The notes beneath the pieces are model-generated. The model made no database searches and had not been told where the DNA came from. It saw only the letters and a program-made list of their open reading frames with translations. Positions 27,337 to 36,659 of a stretch of 64,000 nt of DNA are shown here, one piece after another. This DNA is from Marinilabilia salmonicolor (lineage in GTDB: Bacteria; Bacteroidota; Bacteroidia; Bacteroidales; Marinilabiliaceae). The stretch is taken from contig NZ_PVTS01000004.1 in NCBI RefSeq assembly GCF_003003035.1, positions 246,727-310,726 of the forward strand, given 5' to 3'. The translations under genes were made by a program, and so were the position numbers. The stretch's first letter is position 1. Each line of letters begins with the position of its first letter.

Positions 27337-27646
27337 AATTGGATGGATGAAAAAAGTCCCGAATTCAGGGGCCGAGTTCCATCAGACCAATAATTTAGAT
27401 AATAATTAAACGAATGAAACGAGCATGGCAATGATTGCCTCAAAAGAACATGTATAAATTCTTGCATGCAAGTTCCATCCGACCTTAATTAATAAATTTT
27501 ATACTGATGAAACAAGGATGATATTTTTTAAGCATAAATATCACAATAGAATATGTTTAAAAAATATTATGCGAGAGCGAAGCGGTTCCATTCGTTCTCA
27601 AATTTTTAATTAGTTTTTTATCAGACAATTACAAAATTTTAAACGA
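27337..27646. other. Leader/intergenic region with imperfect direct repeats before the PorE-like gene
   Basis: No gene. GTTCCATCAGACC (near 27376) and GTTCCATCCGACC (near 27471) head two roughly 55-bp imperfect direct repeats that also share AT-rich runs and ATGAAACGAG/ATGAAACAAG. A third partial start, GGTTCCATTCG, occurs near 27585. They could be operator sites or decayed repeats. Confidence 0.4.
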
Positions 27647-29623
27647 ATGAAAAAATCTCTGTTTTTATATGGCCTTATACTGATAATGATGGCAAATATT
27701 ACTTCGGCACAGAGTCTTTACAGTATTGACAATAAGCGAACGATTAAATTCTATGAGGAGGGGCGCAACGCTTATGCTTCCGGAAATATTGAAGAAGCTG
27801 AGGAGATGTTGTTTAAGGCCTTGGATCGGGAACCCGGATTTATAGAGGCGATGCTTTTGTTGGGGGATTTGTATCATTCTCAGGAAGACTGGAATAAAGA
27901 GTTGAAAATATTGACCCGTGCCTTGAATACCGATTCAACATTTTTTATTCCTACTTATTACAATGCGGGAATGGCGGCATATAATGCAGGCAATTATGAT
28001 ATTGCTTTACAAAATTTTGGGAAGTACCTGAAGTTGAGTGATAATGAAAATGCCTTAAAAAGGGCCCGGAAGATGATTGAAAGGGTCACTTTTGTAAAAG
28101 AAACGGTTGAAAATCCTTATGATATTGAACTTGTAAGTGCCGGTGAGGGTGTGAACAGTGAACTACATGAGTACTGGCCCAGCATTACCGCGGATGAACA
28201 GACCATGGTCATCACCGTTCTCCGTCCACGTGATCCTCTACTTTTTAAGGAGAAGGGGGATGAATTGCCTCGTAACTCTGTATTCTTTCAGGAGGATTTT
28301 TATATGTCGCATGCCGATTCCGCAGGCCAATGGCAAGATAGACACTTGCTGATGGGGCAACTGAATACTGACAGCAATGAGGGAGCTCAGACTCTTTCTG
28401 CGGATGGAAACTGGATGTTCTTCACCGGATGTGGGCGAAGTGACTCCAAGGGAAGCTGTGACATCTATTTTTCTGCCAAAACAAACTACGGATGGACGGC
28501 CCCGGTTAATGTTGGTGCTCCTGTAAATACTCCTTTATGGGAAAGTCAACCGCAATTTTCGGCCGATGGGCGTACCCTTTTCTTTATTAGCAGCAGGGGG
28601 GGTGGAGAAGGTGGTAAAGACATCTGGAAAGCAACACTTGCAGGAATCACTGATGACGGGGTACCTTTTTTCGGAGATTTGGAGAATCTCGGCGAGCAGG
28701 TTAATACGTCTGGCGATGAGAACTCACCTTTTCTGCACCATGACGGAAAAACCTTGTATTTTTCATCCAATGGACATATGGGAATGGGGGGTATGGACTT
28801 GTTTATGAGCAGGAAGGATAGTTTCGGTAACTGGACAGAACCGATCAACCTTGGATACCCGATTAATACGGAAAAGGATGAAATAGGTCTTGTTGTTACA
28901 GCTAAAGGCAACAAGGCTTATTTTTCGACTGATGGTCAGCAGGACACAAGGGGCGCAAAAGATATCTACAGTTTTACTTTGCCTGATGATTTCCGTCCCG
29001 AACCGGCACTTTACGTGAAAGGAAAAGTGTTTGATGCGGAAACGGGAGAAGTTCTTGCAGCCGATTTTGATTTAAAGAGCCTTGAGAACGGAGAGACCAT
29101 TATTACCTCCAAAGGAAGTAGTTTTACCGGAGAATTTCTGGTATCCCTGCCATCAGGAGGTGAATATGCGTTTAAAGCTGATCATCCGGGTTATTTGTTT
29201 TATTCGGGAAATTTCAACCTTTCCGGAAATCATCCGGTGGACAGACCCTATTATCTGGATATTGGCCTGAAGCCCATTGAGGCAGGAGCAACTGTTCGGT
29301 TGGAGAATGTCTTTTTTGAGACGGATTCTTATCAATTGGATCCCAGATCTAAGGTTGAGCTTCAGGAGGTGGTCGAATTTATGAAAGAAAACCCCAATAT
29401 CCGCATTATGCTTGAAGGACATACCGATAATGTGGGAAGCGAAGAGTACAATCTTGATCTGTCTGAAAACAGGGCCCGGTCGGTCTTTAATTATCTGGCT
29501 GCAAATGGAGTTGATGAGGCTCGTATGGAGTATAAGGGATACGGATTTTCCAGACCAATAGATACCAACGAAACCGAAGAAGGAAGAGCCCAAAACAGAA
29601 GAACTGAAATGCGGATTCTTTAA
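27647..29623 (+). CDS. PorE-like OmpA-family protein: TPR + WD40-like propeller + CRD + OmpA
   Basis: A signal peptide (to about residue 22) is followed by TPR-type helices (about 30-150; NAYASGNIEEAEEML, YNAGNYDIALQNFGKYL), a PD40/WD40-like propeller (about 165-450; SPFLHHDGKTLYFSSNGH, QPQFSADGRTLFFISSR), a carboxypeptidase-regulatory-like beta domain (about 457-545) and a C-terminal OmpA peptidoglycan-binding domain (about 550-658; LEGHTDNVGSEEYNLDLSENRA). This is the domain order of PorE, the T9SS subunit thought to tie the complex to peptidoglycan, but paralogues with this order are numerous and no Cys lipobox is seen. The next gene starts 16 bp downstream, suggesting one operon. Confidence 0.88.
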   Translation: MKKSLFLYGLILIMMANITSAQSLYSIDNKRTIKFYEEGRNAYASGNIEEAEEMLFKALDREPGFIEAMLLLGDLYHSQEDWNKELKILTRALNTDSTFFIPTYYNAGMAAYNAGNYDIALQNFGKYLKLSDNENALKRARKMIERVTFVKETVENPYDIELVSAGEGVNSELHEYWPSITADEQTMVITVLRPRDPLLFKEKGDELPRNSVFFQEDFYMSHADSAGQWQDRHLLMGQLNTDSNEGAQTLSADGNWMFFTGCGRSDSKGSCDIYFSAKTNYGWTAPVNVGAPVNTPLWESQPQFSADGRTLFFISSRGGGEGGKDIWKATLAGITDDGVPFFGDLENLGEQVNTSGDENSPFLHHDGKTLYFSSNGHMGMGGMDLFMSRKDSFGNWTEPINLGYPINTEKDEIGLVVTAKGNKAYFSTDGQQDTRGAKDIYSFTLPDDFRPEPALYVKGKVFDAETGEVLAADFDLKSLENGETIITSKGSSFTGEFLVSLPSGGEYAFKADHPGYLFYSGNFNLSGNHPVDRPYYLDIGLKPIEAGATVRLENVFFETDSYQLDPRSKVELQEVVEFMKENPNIRIMLEGHTDNVGSEEYNLDLSENRARSVFNYLAANGVDEARMEYKGYGFSRPIDTNETEEGRAQNRRTEMRIL

Positions 29624-29639
29624 TTTTAGCCATTGCTTT

Positions 29640-32549
29640 ATGAAAAATCGAATTTCTCTTTTTTTTCTGCTGATTTCCATTTCTTCACTGCTGGCTGCCA
29701 ATCCTGTTGAGTACGGGATTTCTGAAATAGAATATTTTAATCGGCGACAATATGGAGGAGCCACCCAGAGCTGGAAAATTTCTCAGGCGGATAATGGCTT
29801 ACTCTATTTTGCCAACAATGACGGGATTATAGAGTATGACGGATCGCAATGGAGGTTGCTCGAGAGACATGAAAATCTAAACAACAATCCTGTTCGCTCT
29901 GTCTTTGTGTTGGAGGATAAAATATTTTTGGGGGCTACCGATGAATTTGGGTATTACAGTAATGACTCGGTGGGTGGGTTCCAATATTCTTCTCTTACCG
30001 ATGCGTATAATGTAGATAAACTCGGAGATTTTTGGAATATTTTTCACCTGAATAATCAGATTATATTTCAGTCTCACAATGCACTCTGTTTATATACCCC
30101 GGGCGAATCGGTGGAGGTGGTAATGGCGGAGTCCCGCATATCCGAAGCCTTTTTGGTTAATGATGCCATTTTGTTGCATGATGATAAAGAGGGATTGATG
30201 GAATTGAGAAACGGGGCATTGTACAAGGTTCCCGGAGGTGAGATTTTTGCAGGGAAGATTATTGGGGGAATCATGGCCCTTTCCAGAGATGAGGCGGTCA
30301 TTGGAACCATGGATGACGGACTTTATCTGTGGGATGTAAATGGTATCGGAAAATGGAACGTTCCTGCTGATGATATTTTGAAACAAAGCAATATATTTTG
30401 TGCCGGTAAAGTTGGTGATGATCTCGCTTTTGGAACCATTCAGGCCGGTGTTGTTATTACTGATAATCAGGGCGATGTTAAGATGATTGCCGGTAAGGAT
30501 AAGGGGTTGAATAATAATACTGTCCTGGACCTTTTTGTGGATCGTCAGAAAAATATTTGGGCAGCATTGGACAATGGAATTGCCCGTATTAATTACAACT
30601 CAGCAGTCAGTTTTATTGAAGGATATTTTGATCTTGGTACCGGATATTGTATGGATAAAAAAGGGAATCGTTTTTTTCTGGGTACCAATCAGGCATTATA
30701 TACCATTAAGGAGAATCAGTTTTCAAGCCCGGTAAAGTCTCGTGATGATTTTCACAGGGTAAAAGGAACAAACGGTCAGGTTTGGTCCGTTTATACGGAT
30801 GAGGAAACCGGAGAAGTTCTGGTGGGACATAATCTTGGAATCTTCAGAGTGGAGGGGGAGAGTGCCGGACTTATCACCCCGGGCTCTGTAAACGGAGCAT
30901 GGATCTTCAGGAAAATACCCGGACGGAAGGACCTTTTGATGGTTGGCTATTATGGTGGTATCCTTCTATTGAAACGGGAAGATGGCGGAAAATGGGAGTT
31001 TGATCAGCGTATTGATGGCTTCCCGGAGTCCTCCAGATTCATGGAGTGGGATGATGCCGGAAATCTTTGGGTGGTGCACGGGCTCAAGGGGTTTTATCGG
31101 TTGCAATTTAATGACTCTTACACCCGGGTGACTGAGGTTAAAACGATTTCTGATTTTACCGGGATCGATGATTATGAGGGGTTTAGTATGTCTGTGATTG
31201 ATGGAAGAATTGTTATGGCTTCTTCGCATGGACTTTATACGATGGATCCGGATAATAAGGACACTTTTGTCAGAGATGAACTGGAAAAGTTCTTTTATGG
31301 AAGGAATTATCCTGTTCGTTTGCAACAGGATAGATATGGAAATATCTGGTTTTTTGTGAATAGCGGGGTTGGAGTGCTTCGTTATCAGGAGGATGGAACT
31401 TACCGGAAAATTGACAATCCGATGGTTCCCTTAAACCATAAATTTGTCAATGGTTTTGAATCTGTGTATGTACTCAATGAAGAGGTTGCTTTTTTTGGAA
31501 TCGAGGATGGTTTTGGACAATATTCAGCCAATAATGATGTCAATTATTACCAGCCGTTTGAGGTGCATATCCGGGGCTTTAAAAGTCTGACCAATCCGGA
31601 CCAGCTCTTTTATTCAAACAGTTTGTCTCCCAAACAGAAGAAAATTCCTTTTTTTCCATATCAAAACAATGCTTTCGAAGTTTTTTTCTCTGCCACCTGG
31701 TTTGGAAGTGGCGACGTGGAGTATTCCACCATTTTGGAAGGGTTTGAGACGGGGTGGAGTCCATGGGGAACAATGCGCAACAGACAGTTTACCCGTCTTC
31801 CCGAAGGGGATTATACCTTTAAGGTAAGGGCTCGTAATGTACATGGCGTTCAAAGCAAAGAAGCTGTGTTTCATTTCTCCATTCAACCGCCCTGGTATCG
31901 AAACACCATCGCCAAGATTATTTATGTTGTTTTGGCAATTATTCTGGCGTTTCTGATTTTCTGGAGTACAGGACGAATTGCGGAGAAGAGTAAGGAGCGG
32001 GAGAAGATTCGCCAACAGGAAAAATATAAAGAAAAAGAGGCGGAACTCCGTCGCGAAGCGCTGGAGAAGGAAAAAGAAATGATACGTTTGCGCAATGAAA
32101 AGTTGCGTAATGACATGAAACACAAGGAGAAAGAGCTTGCGAGCTCCACCATGCACATCCTGCACAAAAATGACTTTCTGATAAAAATAAAGGATGAACT
32201 GCAGAATGCCAGAAAGACTGACAGTCAAAGTATTTTAGATAAAAAAATCAATTCGGTAATTCGTCAAATCGATAAGGATATTGATAATGATGCACACTGG
32301 GAGATTTTTGAAAAGCATCTGGAGCAGGTTCATGAAGATTTTCTCAACAGGTTAAATTCCCTGCATGATGACTTGTCAGCCAGGGAGATGCGTCTTGCTG
32401 CCTATTTGCGGATGAATATGACCTCCAAAGAGATTGCTTCGTTGATGAACATTACTTCCCGTGCTGTGGAAAATAACCGATACAAACTCAGAAAAAAACT
32501 GGGTCTTGAACAAGGGGATAATCTGGTGGATTATATTTTGAAGATATAA
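29640..32549 (+). CDS. Membrane-spanning one-component regulator: propeller sensor, Y_Y_Y, coiled coil, LuxR-type HTH
   Basis: A signal peptide precedes a long periplasmic region with two-component-regulator propeller repeats (about 25-670), a Y_Y_Y domain (about 680-755; YSTILEGFETGWSPWG, LPEGDYTFKVRARN), one membrane helix (about 756-777), a long basic/acidic coiled coil (about 778-905) and a C-terminal LuxR-like HTH (about 909-969; SKEIASLMNITSRAVENNRY). It has no HisKA, HATPase or receiver domain, so the sensor should act directly on DNA from the membrane. Family members appear as sensor regulators of Bacteroidota. The ligand and targets are unknown; pairing with the PorE-like gene suggests envelope or surface signals. 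Confidence 0.88.
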   Translation: MKNRISLFFLLISISSLLAANPVEYGISEIEYFNRRQYGGATQSWKISQADNGLLYFANNDGIIEYDGSQWRLLERHENLNNNPVRSVFVLEDKIFLGATDEFGYYSNDSVGGFQYSSLTDAYNVDKLGDFWNIFHLNNQIIFQSHNALCLYTPGESVEVVMAESRISEAFLVNDAILLHDDKEGLMELRNGALYKVPGGEIFAGKIIGGIMALSRDEAVIGTMDDGLYLWDVNGIGKWNVPADDILKQSNIFCAGKVGDDLAFGTIQAGVVITDNQGDVKMIAGKDKGLNNNTVLDLFVDRQKNIWAALDNGIARINYNSAVSFIEGYFDLGTGYCMDKKGNRFFLGTNQALYTIKENQFSSPVKSRDDFHRVKGTNGQVWSVYTDEETGEVLVGHNLGIFRVEGESAGLITPGSVNGAWIFRKIPGRKDLLMVGYYGGILLLKREDGGKWEFDQRIDGFPESSRFMEWDDAGNLWVVHGLKGFYRLQFNDSYTRVTEVKTISDFTGIDDYEGFSMSVIDGRIVMASSHGLYTMDPDNKDTFVRDELEKFFYGRNYPVRLQQDRYGNIWFFVNSGVGVLRYQEDGTYRKIDNPMVPLNHKFVNGFESVYVLNEEVAFFGIEDGFGQYSANNDVNYYQPFEVHIRGFKSLTNPDQLFYSNSLSPKQKKIPFFPYQNNAFEVFFSATWFGSGDVEYSTILEGFETGWSPWGTMRNRQFTRLPEGDYTFKVRARNVHGVQSKEAVFHFSIQPPWYRNTIAKIIYVVLAIILAFLIFWSTGRIAEKSKEREKIRQQEKYKEKEAELRREALEKEKEMIRLRNEKLRNDMKHKEKELASSTMHILHKNDFLIKIKDELQNARKTDSQSILDKKINSVIRQIDKDIDNDAHWEIFEKHLEQVHEDFLNRLNSLHDDLSAREMRLAAYLRMNMTSKEIASLMNITSRAVENNRYKLRKKLGLEQGDNLVDYILKI

Positions 32550-32689
32550 GCTGATTTTAATATCGATCAACCTCCTGCAATACTCTAACCTTATTGATAA
32601 AGTTATCTTAATGTGTCAGTAATTGAGTAAGGTTAATTTTTTAAAGGAACCGTTTTGGTATTTGGATGTCAGCCATAAGATGTGGCGCC

Positions 32690-32956
32690 TCATTTTATCA
32701 GGCCGTTGACATCAATGCCTTGTAAATCAGCAAGAATGGTCGTTGCTTCATTTCGGTTGTTTCCGCAAACAAGTTTTTCTGCCTTAAAACCGGCACACAC
32801 GGCCGGGCGTTCGGGAGAGTGAAATATGCCGCAACTGTAGTCATCTTGCAGATGAATGCAGCGAACACCGGCAGGTTTTCCGTTCGGCATACCCGGAATG
32901 GGTGAAGATATTGATGGTACAATGCAGCAGGCACCGCAATTGGGACGACATTCCAT
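32690..32956 (-). CDS. YkgJ-type cysteine-cluster protein
   Basis: A small cytosolic protein of 88 residues with the YkgJ/CxxCxxCC signature: [11 protein letters not shown] at the start, then [21 protein letters not shown] and VCG. The eight Cys suggest zinc or iron-sulfur binding. The family was once listed as putative metal-chelating; its function is not known. It is divergent from sfsA across about 80 bp, which leaves room for two short promoters. Confidence 0.85.
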   Translation of the reverse strand: MECRPNCGACCIVPSISSPIPGMPNGKPAGVRCIHLQDDYSCGIFHSPERPAVCAGFKAEKLVCGNNRNEATTILADLQGIDVNGLIK

Positions 32957-33039
32957 GAGTGAGTTCTGTTTTATCAGTCAAAATCTTTGTGCAAAGAATT
33001 GAATAATTGTATAGAATTTCAACTTAAATTAAAGTTTTA

Positions 33040-33732
33040 ATGTTTTTTAAAGAAAAATTGGTTCATGGAACGCTGATTAAGCGATACAAACGATTTCTGA
33101 CAGATGTGAAGCTGGATGACGGCACGGTTGTGGTAGCCCATTGTACCAATAGCGGATCCATGAAAAGTTGTCTCGAAGAAGGTGCAGAGGTATTTCTTTC
33201 TCCGGTGAATGATCCAAAGCGTAAAACTAAGTTTACCTGGGAAATGATCAAAATTAATGATCGCTGGGTGGGAATTCATACCGGACGTCCCAACCAGTTG
33301 GCTGTGGAGGCTATTCGTAATGGTGATATTCCGGGGTTGACCGGTTACATAGAGGTAAGACCTGAGGTTAAGATTCAGGATAGTCGATTGGATGTGATGG
33401 CTAAAAATGATCAGGAAACCTGTTTTATTGAGGTTAAAAATGTGACGCTTAAAGAGGGAAAATATGCCTTGTTTCCTGATGCAGTTACCACCCGGGGCCG
33501 AAAGCACCTGGAGACCCTGATTAGACTTAAAGAAGAGGGGTACAGGGCTGTGATGCTTTACATTGTCCAACGAATGGATGTGGAAGTTTTTGCTCCTGCT
33601 GTTGAAATTGATCCCGGATATTCAGAGTCTTTGAAGAGGGCGGTTGAAAGTGGCGTTGAGGTTTTCCCTGTTCAGGCCGAAGTCTCCCCAGAAGGAATTG
33701 TGCTGGGGAAGGTGCTTCCGTTTGAGATTTGA
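33040..33732 (+). CDS. sfsA: SfsA, sugar-fermentation-stimulation protein / nuclease-like
   Basis: A cytosolic protein of 230 residues. The family is full length: FKRYKRFLTDVKLDDG, the CTNSGSMKSCLEEGAEVFLS block, the nuclease-like motif CFIEVKNVTL followed by FPDAVTTRGRKHLETL. SfsA binds DNA and has a restriction-like nuclease fold; its name comes from a maltose-metabolism phenotype in E. coli. The physiological role here is not clear. The stop codon is followed by a purine-rich tract. Confidence 0.93.
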   Translation: MFFKEKLVHGTLIKRYKRFLTDVKLDDGTVVVAHCTNSGSMKSCLEEGAEVFLSPVNDPKRKTKFTWEMIKINDRWVGIHTGRPNQLAVEAIRNGDIPGLTGYIEVRPEVKIQDSRLDVMAKNDQETCFIEVKNVTLKEGKYALFPDAVTTRGRKHLETLIRLKEEGYRAVMLYIVQRMDVEVFAPAVEIDPGYSESLKRAVESGVEVFPVQAEVSPEGIVLGKVLPFEI

Positions 33733-33783
33733 TTGGGGAAGTGAGGTATGAGTAAAGAGCAAAGGATGTTGATTAAACTGGAA

Positions 33784-33829
33784 ACTGCCATCCTCCGCCT
33801 TATATCAAGCATCGGAGGGGAGGCAGTTT
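33784..33829. terminator. Hairpin between sfsA and the SGNH gene
   Basis: CTGCCATCCTCCG pairs with CGGAGGGGAGGCAG. There is no long T-run on the sfsA side, so termination is only likely, not certain. Confidence 0.5.
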
Positions 33830-33927
33830 GGTAGTTTAATAGACAAAAGATATTATCAGAAGCACCAGTGGTGCGACACTTTGTTCATCAGACCAAAAAA
33901 ACATTGATTTGAGGAAAAGTTGTAACT

Positions 33928-35196
33928 TTACTGAAACAGCTTCAAATCAATAGATTCTCCCATTGTGACATACCCCTTCTCATTGGGATGCAGGAAGTCA
34001 CCATCATGTAAATCAGCCTTAATGGTGAGCGTATCTTCGGGATTACGCATGGTTTGGTCGAAATCAATCACTGCATCGAAGCGGCCACTGTTGCGAATCC
34101 AATCATTTACAGTGTTTCTGGCCATTTGACGGTAATCTTCGTGGTAAAAGGATTTGTCAAATGGCAGTATGGTGGCACCATAGACCAAAATTCCGTGTTC
34201 ATGAGCCTTCTCAATCATCTGGTCATAAGCACTTATTAGATTTTCTGCTACTTTGGCTGCGGCAGCACTGTCGGGTGTTTGTCCGATGTCGTTGATTCCC
34301 TCCAGAATGATTAACCATTTTACACCGTTCTGATTAAGAACATCCCTTTCAAACCGGTCGATGGCTGAGGGGCCCAGACACTGCTTCAGAACGCAGTTGC
34401 CGCCAATGCCCTGGTTGAGCACTGCTACATTTTCTGTTTGCGGGTTCTCCACCAATCTCTCTGAAAGAATGTCCGGCCAGCGATTTTGCTTATTGGTTCC
34501 GGATCCGCGGCCATCGGTAATTGAATTTCCTAAAATGGCAATGGCAGCAGCTTTTTTAGGGGCTGTAACCTCAATGTTGTTGATGGTGTACCAGTGATCG
34601 GTTTTTACAGCCTCCTCAAAGTTCTGATCCTCTGAATGATTACCGCTTAAAATATAGGAGGTTGTGCGCGACCCCGGATGACCCGTTACATCCGCAGATG
34701 TTTCACCATAAGATATGGTAATGGTCAGATCCATTCTTGATTTTAGCGGAAACGCCACAGGGTCAGAAATTACGGCCTCGCCGGCATTCATGGTAACTTC
34801 CTGCTGATTGTTAAATGTCAGTGTTTTTATGGTACTTTCATCAATGGTGCTGCCTCCTTCTGCTTTAGCAATAGTGACTGTTTTCATGGTCACGGGGCTG
34901 GTGCTGAATTCATTGGAGAACCGCATTCTCAGTTTATCACCGCCGATGGATACCCGCACTATTTGTCGAATGGTATTGTTGCTGAGACCGGGTTCTGGAG
35001 GCATATTGTGGGGTTCCACAAGTTGAGGTGCTGTGGTCCATGTTCCCACCCATTTTTCATTTGCATTTTCCTCGGCGCAACTTCCGAATAGAATCGCAAT
35101 TAACAGTAAACCCATCAGGCTGAACCTGGGAAAAGTACTCCGAAGTGAACCGCTCTTTTTTGATGATTTTAGAGCTTTAATCTTCTCAAAATTCAT
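33928..35196 (-). CDS. SGNH/GDSL-family lipoprotein hydrolase
   Basis: The N-terminus has basic residues, a hydrophobic run and the lipobox LFGSC, so it is a lipoprotein. Catalytic blocks are block I GNSITDG (Ser), block II IGGN (Gly), block III GIND (Asn) and block V DFLHPN (Asp-His). A roughly 190-residue beta-sandwich-like N-terminal part (starts WVGTWTTAP) is typical of the SGNH subgroup seen near polysaccharide enzymes; some members are carbohydrate acetylesterases. The substrate is unknown and no sugar gene lies next to it. The start is the one that yields a usable signal peptide; a shorter one at an internal Met is possible. Confidence 0.88.
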   Translation of the reverse strand: MNFEKIKALKSSKKSGSLRSTFPRFSLMGLLLIAILFGSCAEENANEKWVGTWTTAPQLVEPHNMPPEPGLSNNTIRQIVRVSIGGDKLRMRFSNEFSTSPVTMKTVTIAKAEGGSTIDESTIKTLTFNNQQEVTMNAGEAVISDPVAFPLKSRMDLTITISYGETSADVTGHPGSRTTSYILSGNHSEDQNFEEAVKTDHWYTINNIEVTAPKKAAAIAILGNSITDGRGSGTNKQNRWPDILSERLVENPQTENVAVLNQGIGGNCVLKQCLGPSAIDRFERDVLNQNGVKWLIILEGINDIGQTPDSAAAAKVAENLISAYDQMIEKAHEHGILVYGATILPFDKSFYHEDYRQMARNTVNDWIRNSGRFDAVIDFDQTMRNPEDTLTIKADLHDGDFLHPNEKGYVTMGESIDLKLFQ

Positions 35197-35393
35197 GATA
35201 AATGTGTATTGATATTAGAAATATGTTCAGATTTTAAAGTTGAGAAAAATTTAAGCTCCGGAACACTTCAAAAAAGCTTAAAAGGTGGAAATTTTTTGTT
35301 TTATCCAATTTCAGAATGGGTTTAACCTCTTTCTTTAGGAGTCTTTGTGAGAATTAGTTAAACACCACTCTGGAAAATGACTCTTTTAGGGAT

Positions 35394-36275
35394 TTATTCG
35401 TCCAGAAAACGTTTTGTTAACCCTGCGTAGGCATCAATTCGACGATCCCTGAAAAAGGGCCATATCCGGCGAACGCTTTCGGATCGTTTCAGGTCGATTT
35501 CCACGATCAGGTTGCTTTCCAGATTCGTTGGGGCTTCAACCAGTTTTTCTCCCTGGGGTCCCGCAACAAAACTGTTTCCCCAGAATTGTATCCCTCCGGT
35601 TACTTTTGAGGGATCCGGTTCATAACCCACACGGTTTACAGATACAACGGGAAGGCCGTTGGCGACGGCATGTCCCCTCTGTGATATGGTCCAGGCATCT
35701 TTTTGACGCTTTTGTTCTTCAGGGGTATCAGTGGATTCCCAACCAATAGCGGTGGGATAGATGAGCAGGTCAGCTCCCCGCATGGCCATCAGTCGTGCGG
35801 CTTCCGGGTACCATTGATCCCAGCAGACCAGCACGCCTAACCGGCCTACACTGGTATCGATAGGCTCAAAACCCATATCTCCGGGGGTGAAATAAAACTT
35901 TTCGTAATAGGCCGGATCGTCGGGGATGTGCATTTTTCGGTATTTGCCGGCAATGGTGCCATCCTTTTCCAGCACTACGGCGGTGTTATGATAAAGTCCG
36001 GGGGTACGTTTTTCAAACAATGAAGTAACGATCACCACACCAAGTTCTTTGGCCAGTTGCCCAAACCGCCGTGTGCTTGGCCCCGGGATTGTTTCTGCCA
36101 GGTCGAAAACATCTGTTTCTTCAGTCTGACAAAAATAGAGACTGTTGTGTAGCTCCTGCAAAACAATGAGTTGGGCTCCTTTTGCTGCCACATCCCGGAT
36201 GTTATTCTCCAGTCGTTGCACATTTTCAGCATTGTTCCCGCTGTTGCTTTGTTGTATGAGTCCTGTGGTAACCAT
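35394..36275 (-). CDS. aguB: N-carbamoylputrescine amidase
   Basis: It hydrolyses N-carbamoylputrescine to putrescine, CO2 and ammonia. It is a nitrilase-superfamily enzyme with the triad Glu in VLQELHNS, Lys in YRKMHIPDD and Cys in VCWDQWYPE. The ELHNSLYFCQTE and PFFRDRRIDAY blocks match the AguB subgroup. The ATG at 36275 starts the conserved beta strand; an upstream TTG that overlaps the previous stop is rejected. It is the third gene of the aguA operon, 14 bp after the 101-residue gene. Confidence 0.93.
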   Translation of the reverse strand: MVTTGLIQQSNSGNNAENVQRLENNIRDVAAKGAQLIVLQELHNSLYFCQTEETDVFDLAETIPGPSTRRFGQLAKELGVVIVTSLFEKRTPGLYHNTAVVLEKDGTIAGKYRKMHIPDDPAYYEKFYFTPGDMGFEPIDTSVGRLGVLVCWDQWYPEAARLMAMRGADLLIYPTAIGWESTDTPEEQKRQKDAWTISQRGHAVANGLPVVSVNRVGYEPDPSKVTGGIQFWGNSFVAGPQGEKLVEAPTNLESNLIVEIDLKRSESVRRIWPFFRDRRIDAYAGLTKRFLDE

Positions 36276-36289
36276 GTTTTCTAATATTT

Positions 36290-36595
36290 TCAAAAATCAA
36301 ATTTGCGTTTCTCAAAGGGTATGGATCTGACTTGCTCAATATTTTTTAATATTTTCCTGCAGATAGATTCCAGTTTTTCTTTTTCCGGCGGATTGCCCCA
36401 AAACAGATCATCTATCTCCCAATCGTCTGCTTTCATTATCTCTCGGGTCATTTTTTCGGCTTTTTTGAGGTATTCAGCCTCATTTTTGCAATCACCGGAT
36501 AAAACACCATAATGTAACGTCAAATCATGGGTTAATCTCTCGGCCTGGATTAAAATGCCATCGTAGGCTTCTCGCGATAAGTCATCTGTATCCAT
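36290..36595 (-). CDS. Conserved hypothetical protein between aguA and aguB
   Basis: A 101-residue helical, acidic protein without a signal peptide or a family I can name. It starts MDTDDLSREAYDGILIQAERL and ends in a basic tail (FEKRKFDF). Its place between the two genes of the agmatine-to-putrescine pathway and the short gaps (55 and 14 bp) indicate cotranscription. It could be an assembly partner or an unrelated passenger. Confidence 0.75.
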   Translation of the reverse strand: MDTDDLSREAYDGILIQAERLTHDLTLHYGVLSGDCKNEAEYLKKAEKMTREIMKADDWEIDDLFWGNPPEKEKLESICRKILKNIEQVRSIPFEKRKFDF

Positions 36596-36628
36596 TTGAT
36601 GTATCTTTTAAGCAGTTTACCTATAGCA

Positions 36629-36659
36629 TTCAACTCTCAACCCTCACCTCTCAACTCTT
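36629..36659 (-). repeat. Purine-rich GAGGGTTGAGAG tract at the aguA stop
   Basis: On the minus strand the sequence AAAAGAGTTGAGAGGTGAGGGTTGAGAG starts inside the last codons of aguA and includes its TGA stop. Similar tracts follow the stops of the DUF3078 gene and the SDR at 61456, and a weaker one follows sfsA. Confidence 0.6.

Noticed and set aside
27647..29623. Calling the OmpA/TPR/WD40 protein PorE itself
   Set aside because: The domain order fits, but there is no lipobox and such paralogues are common, so only PorE-like is stated.
29640..32549. Hybrid two-component system (HTCS) regulator of the PUL
   Set aside because: The protein lacks histidine kinase, ATPase and receiver domains, and lies about 9 kb from the PUL behind many unrelated genes.
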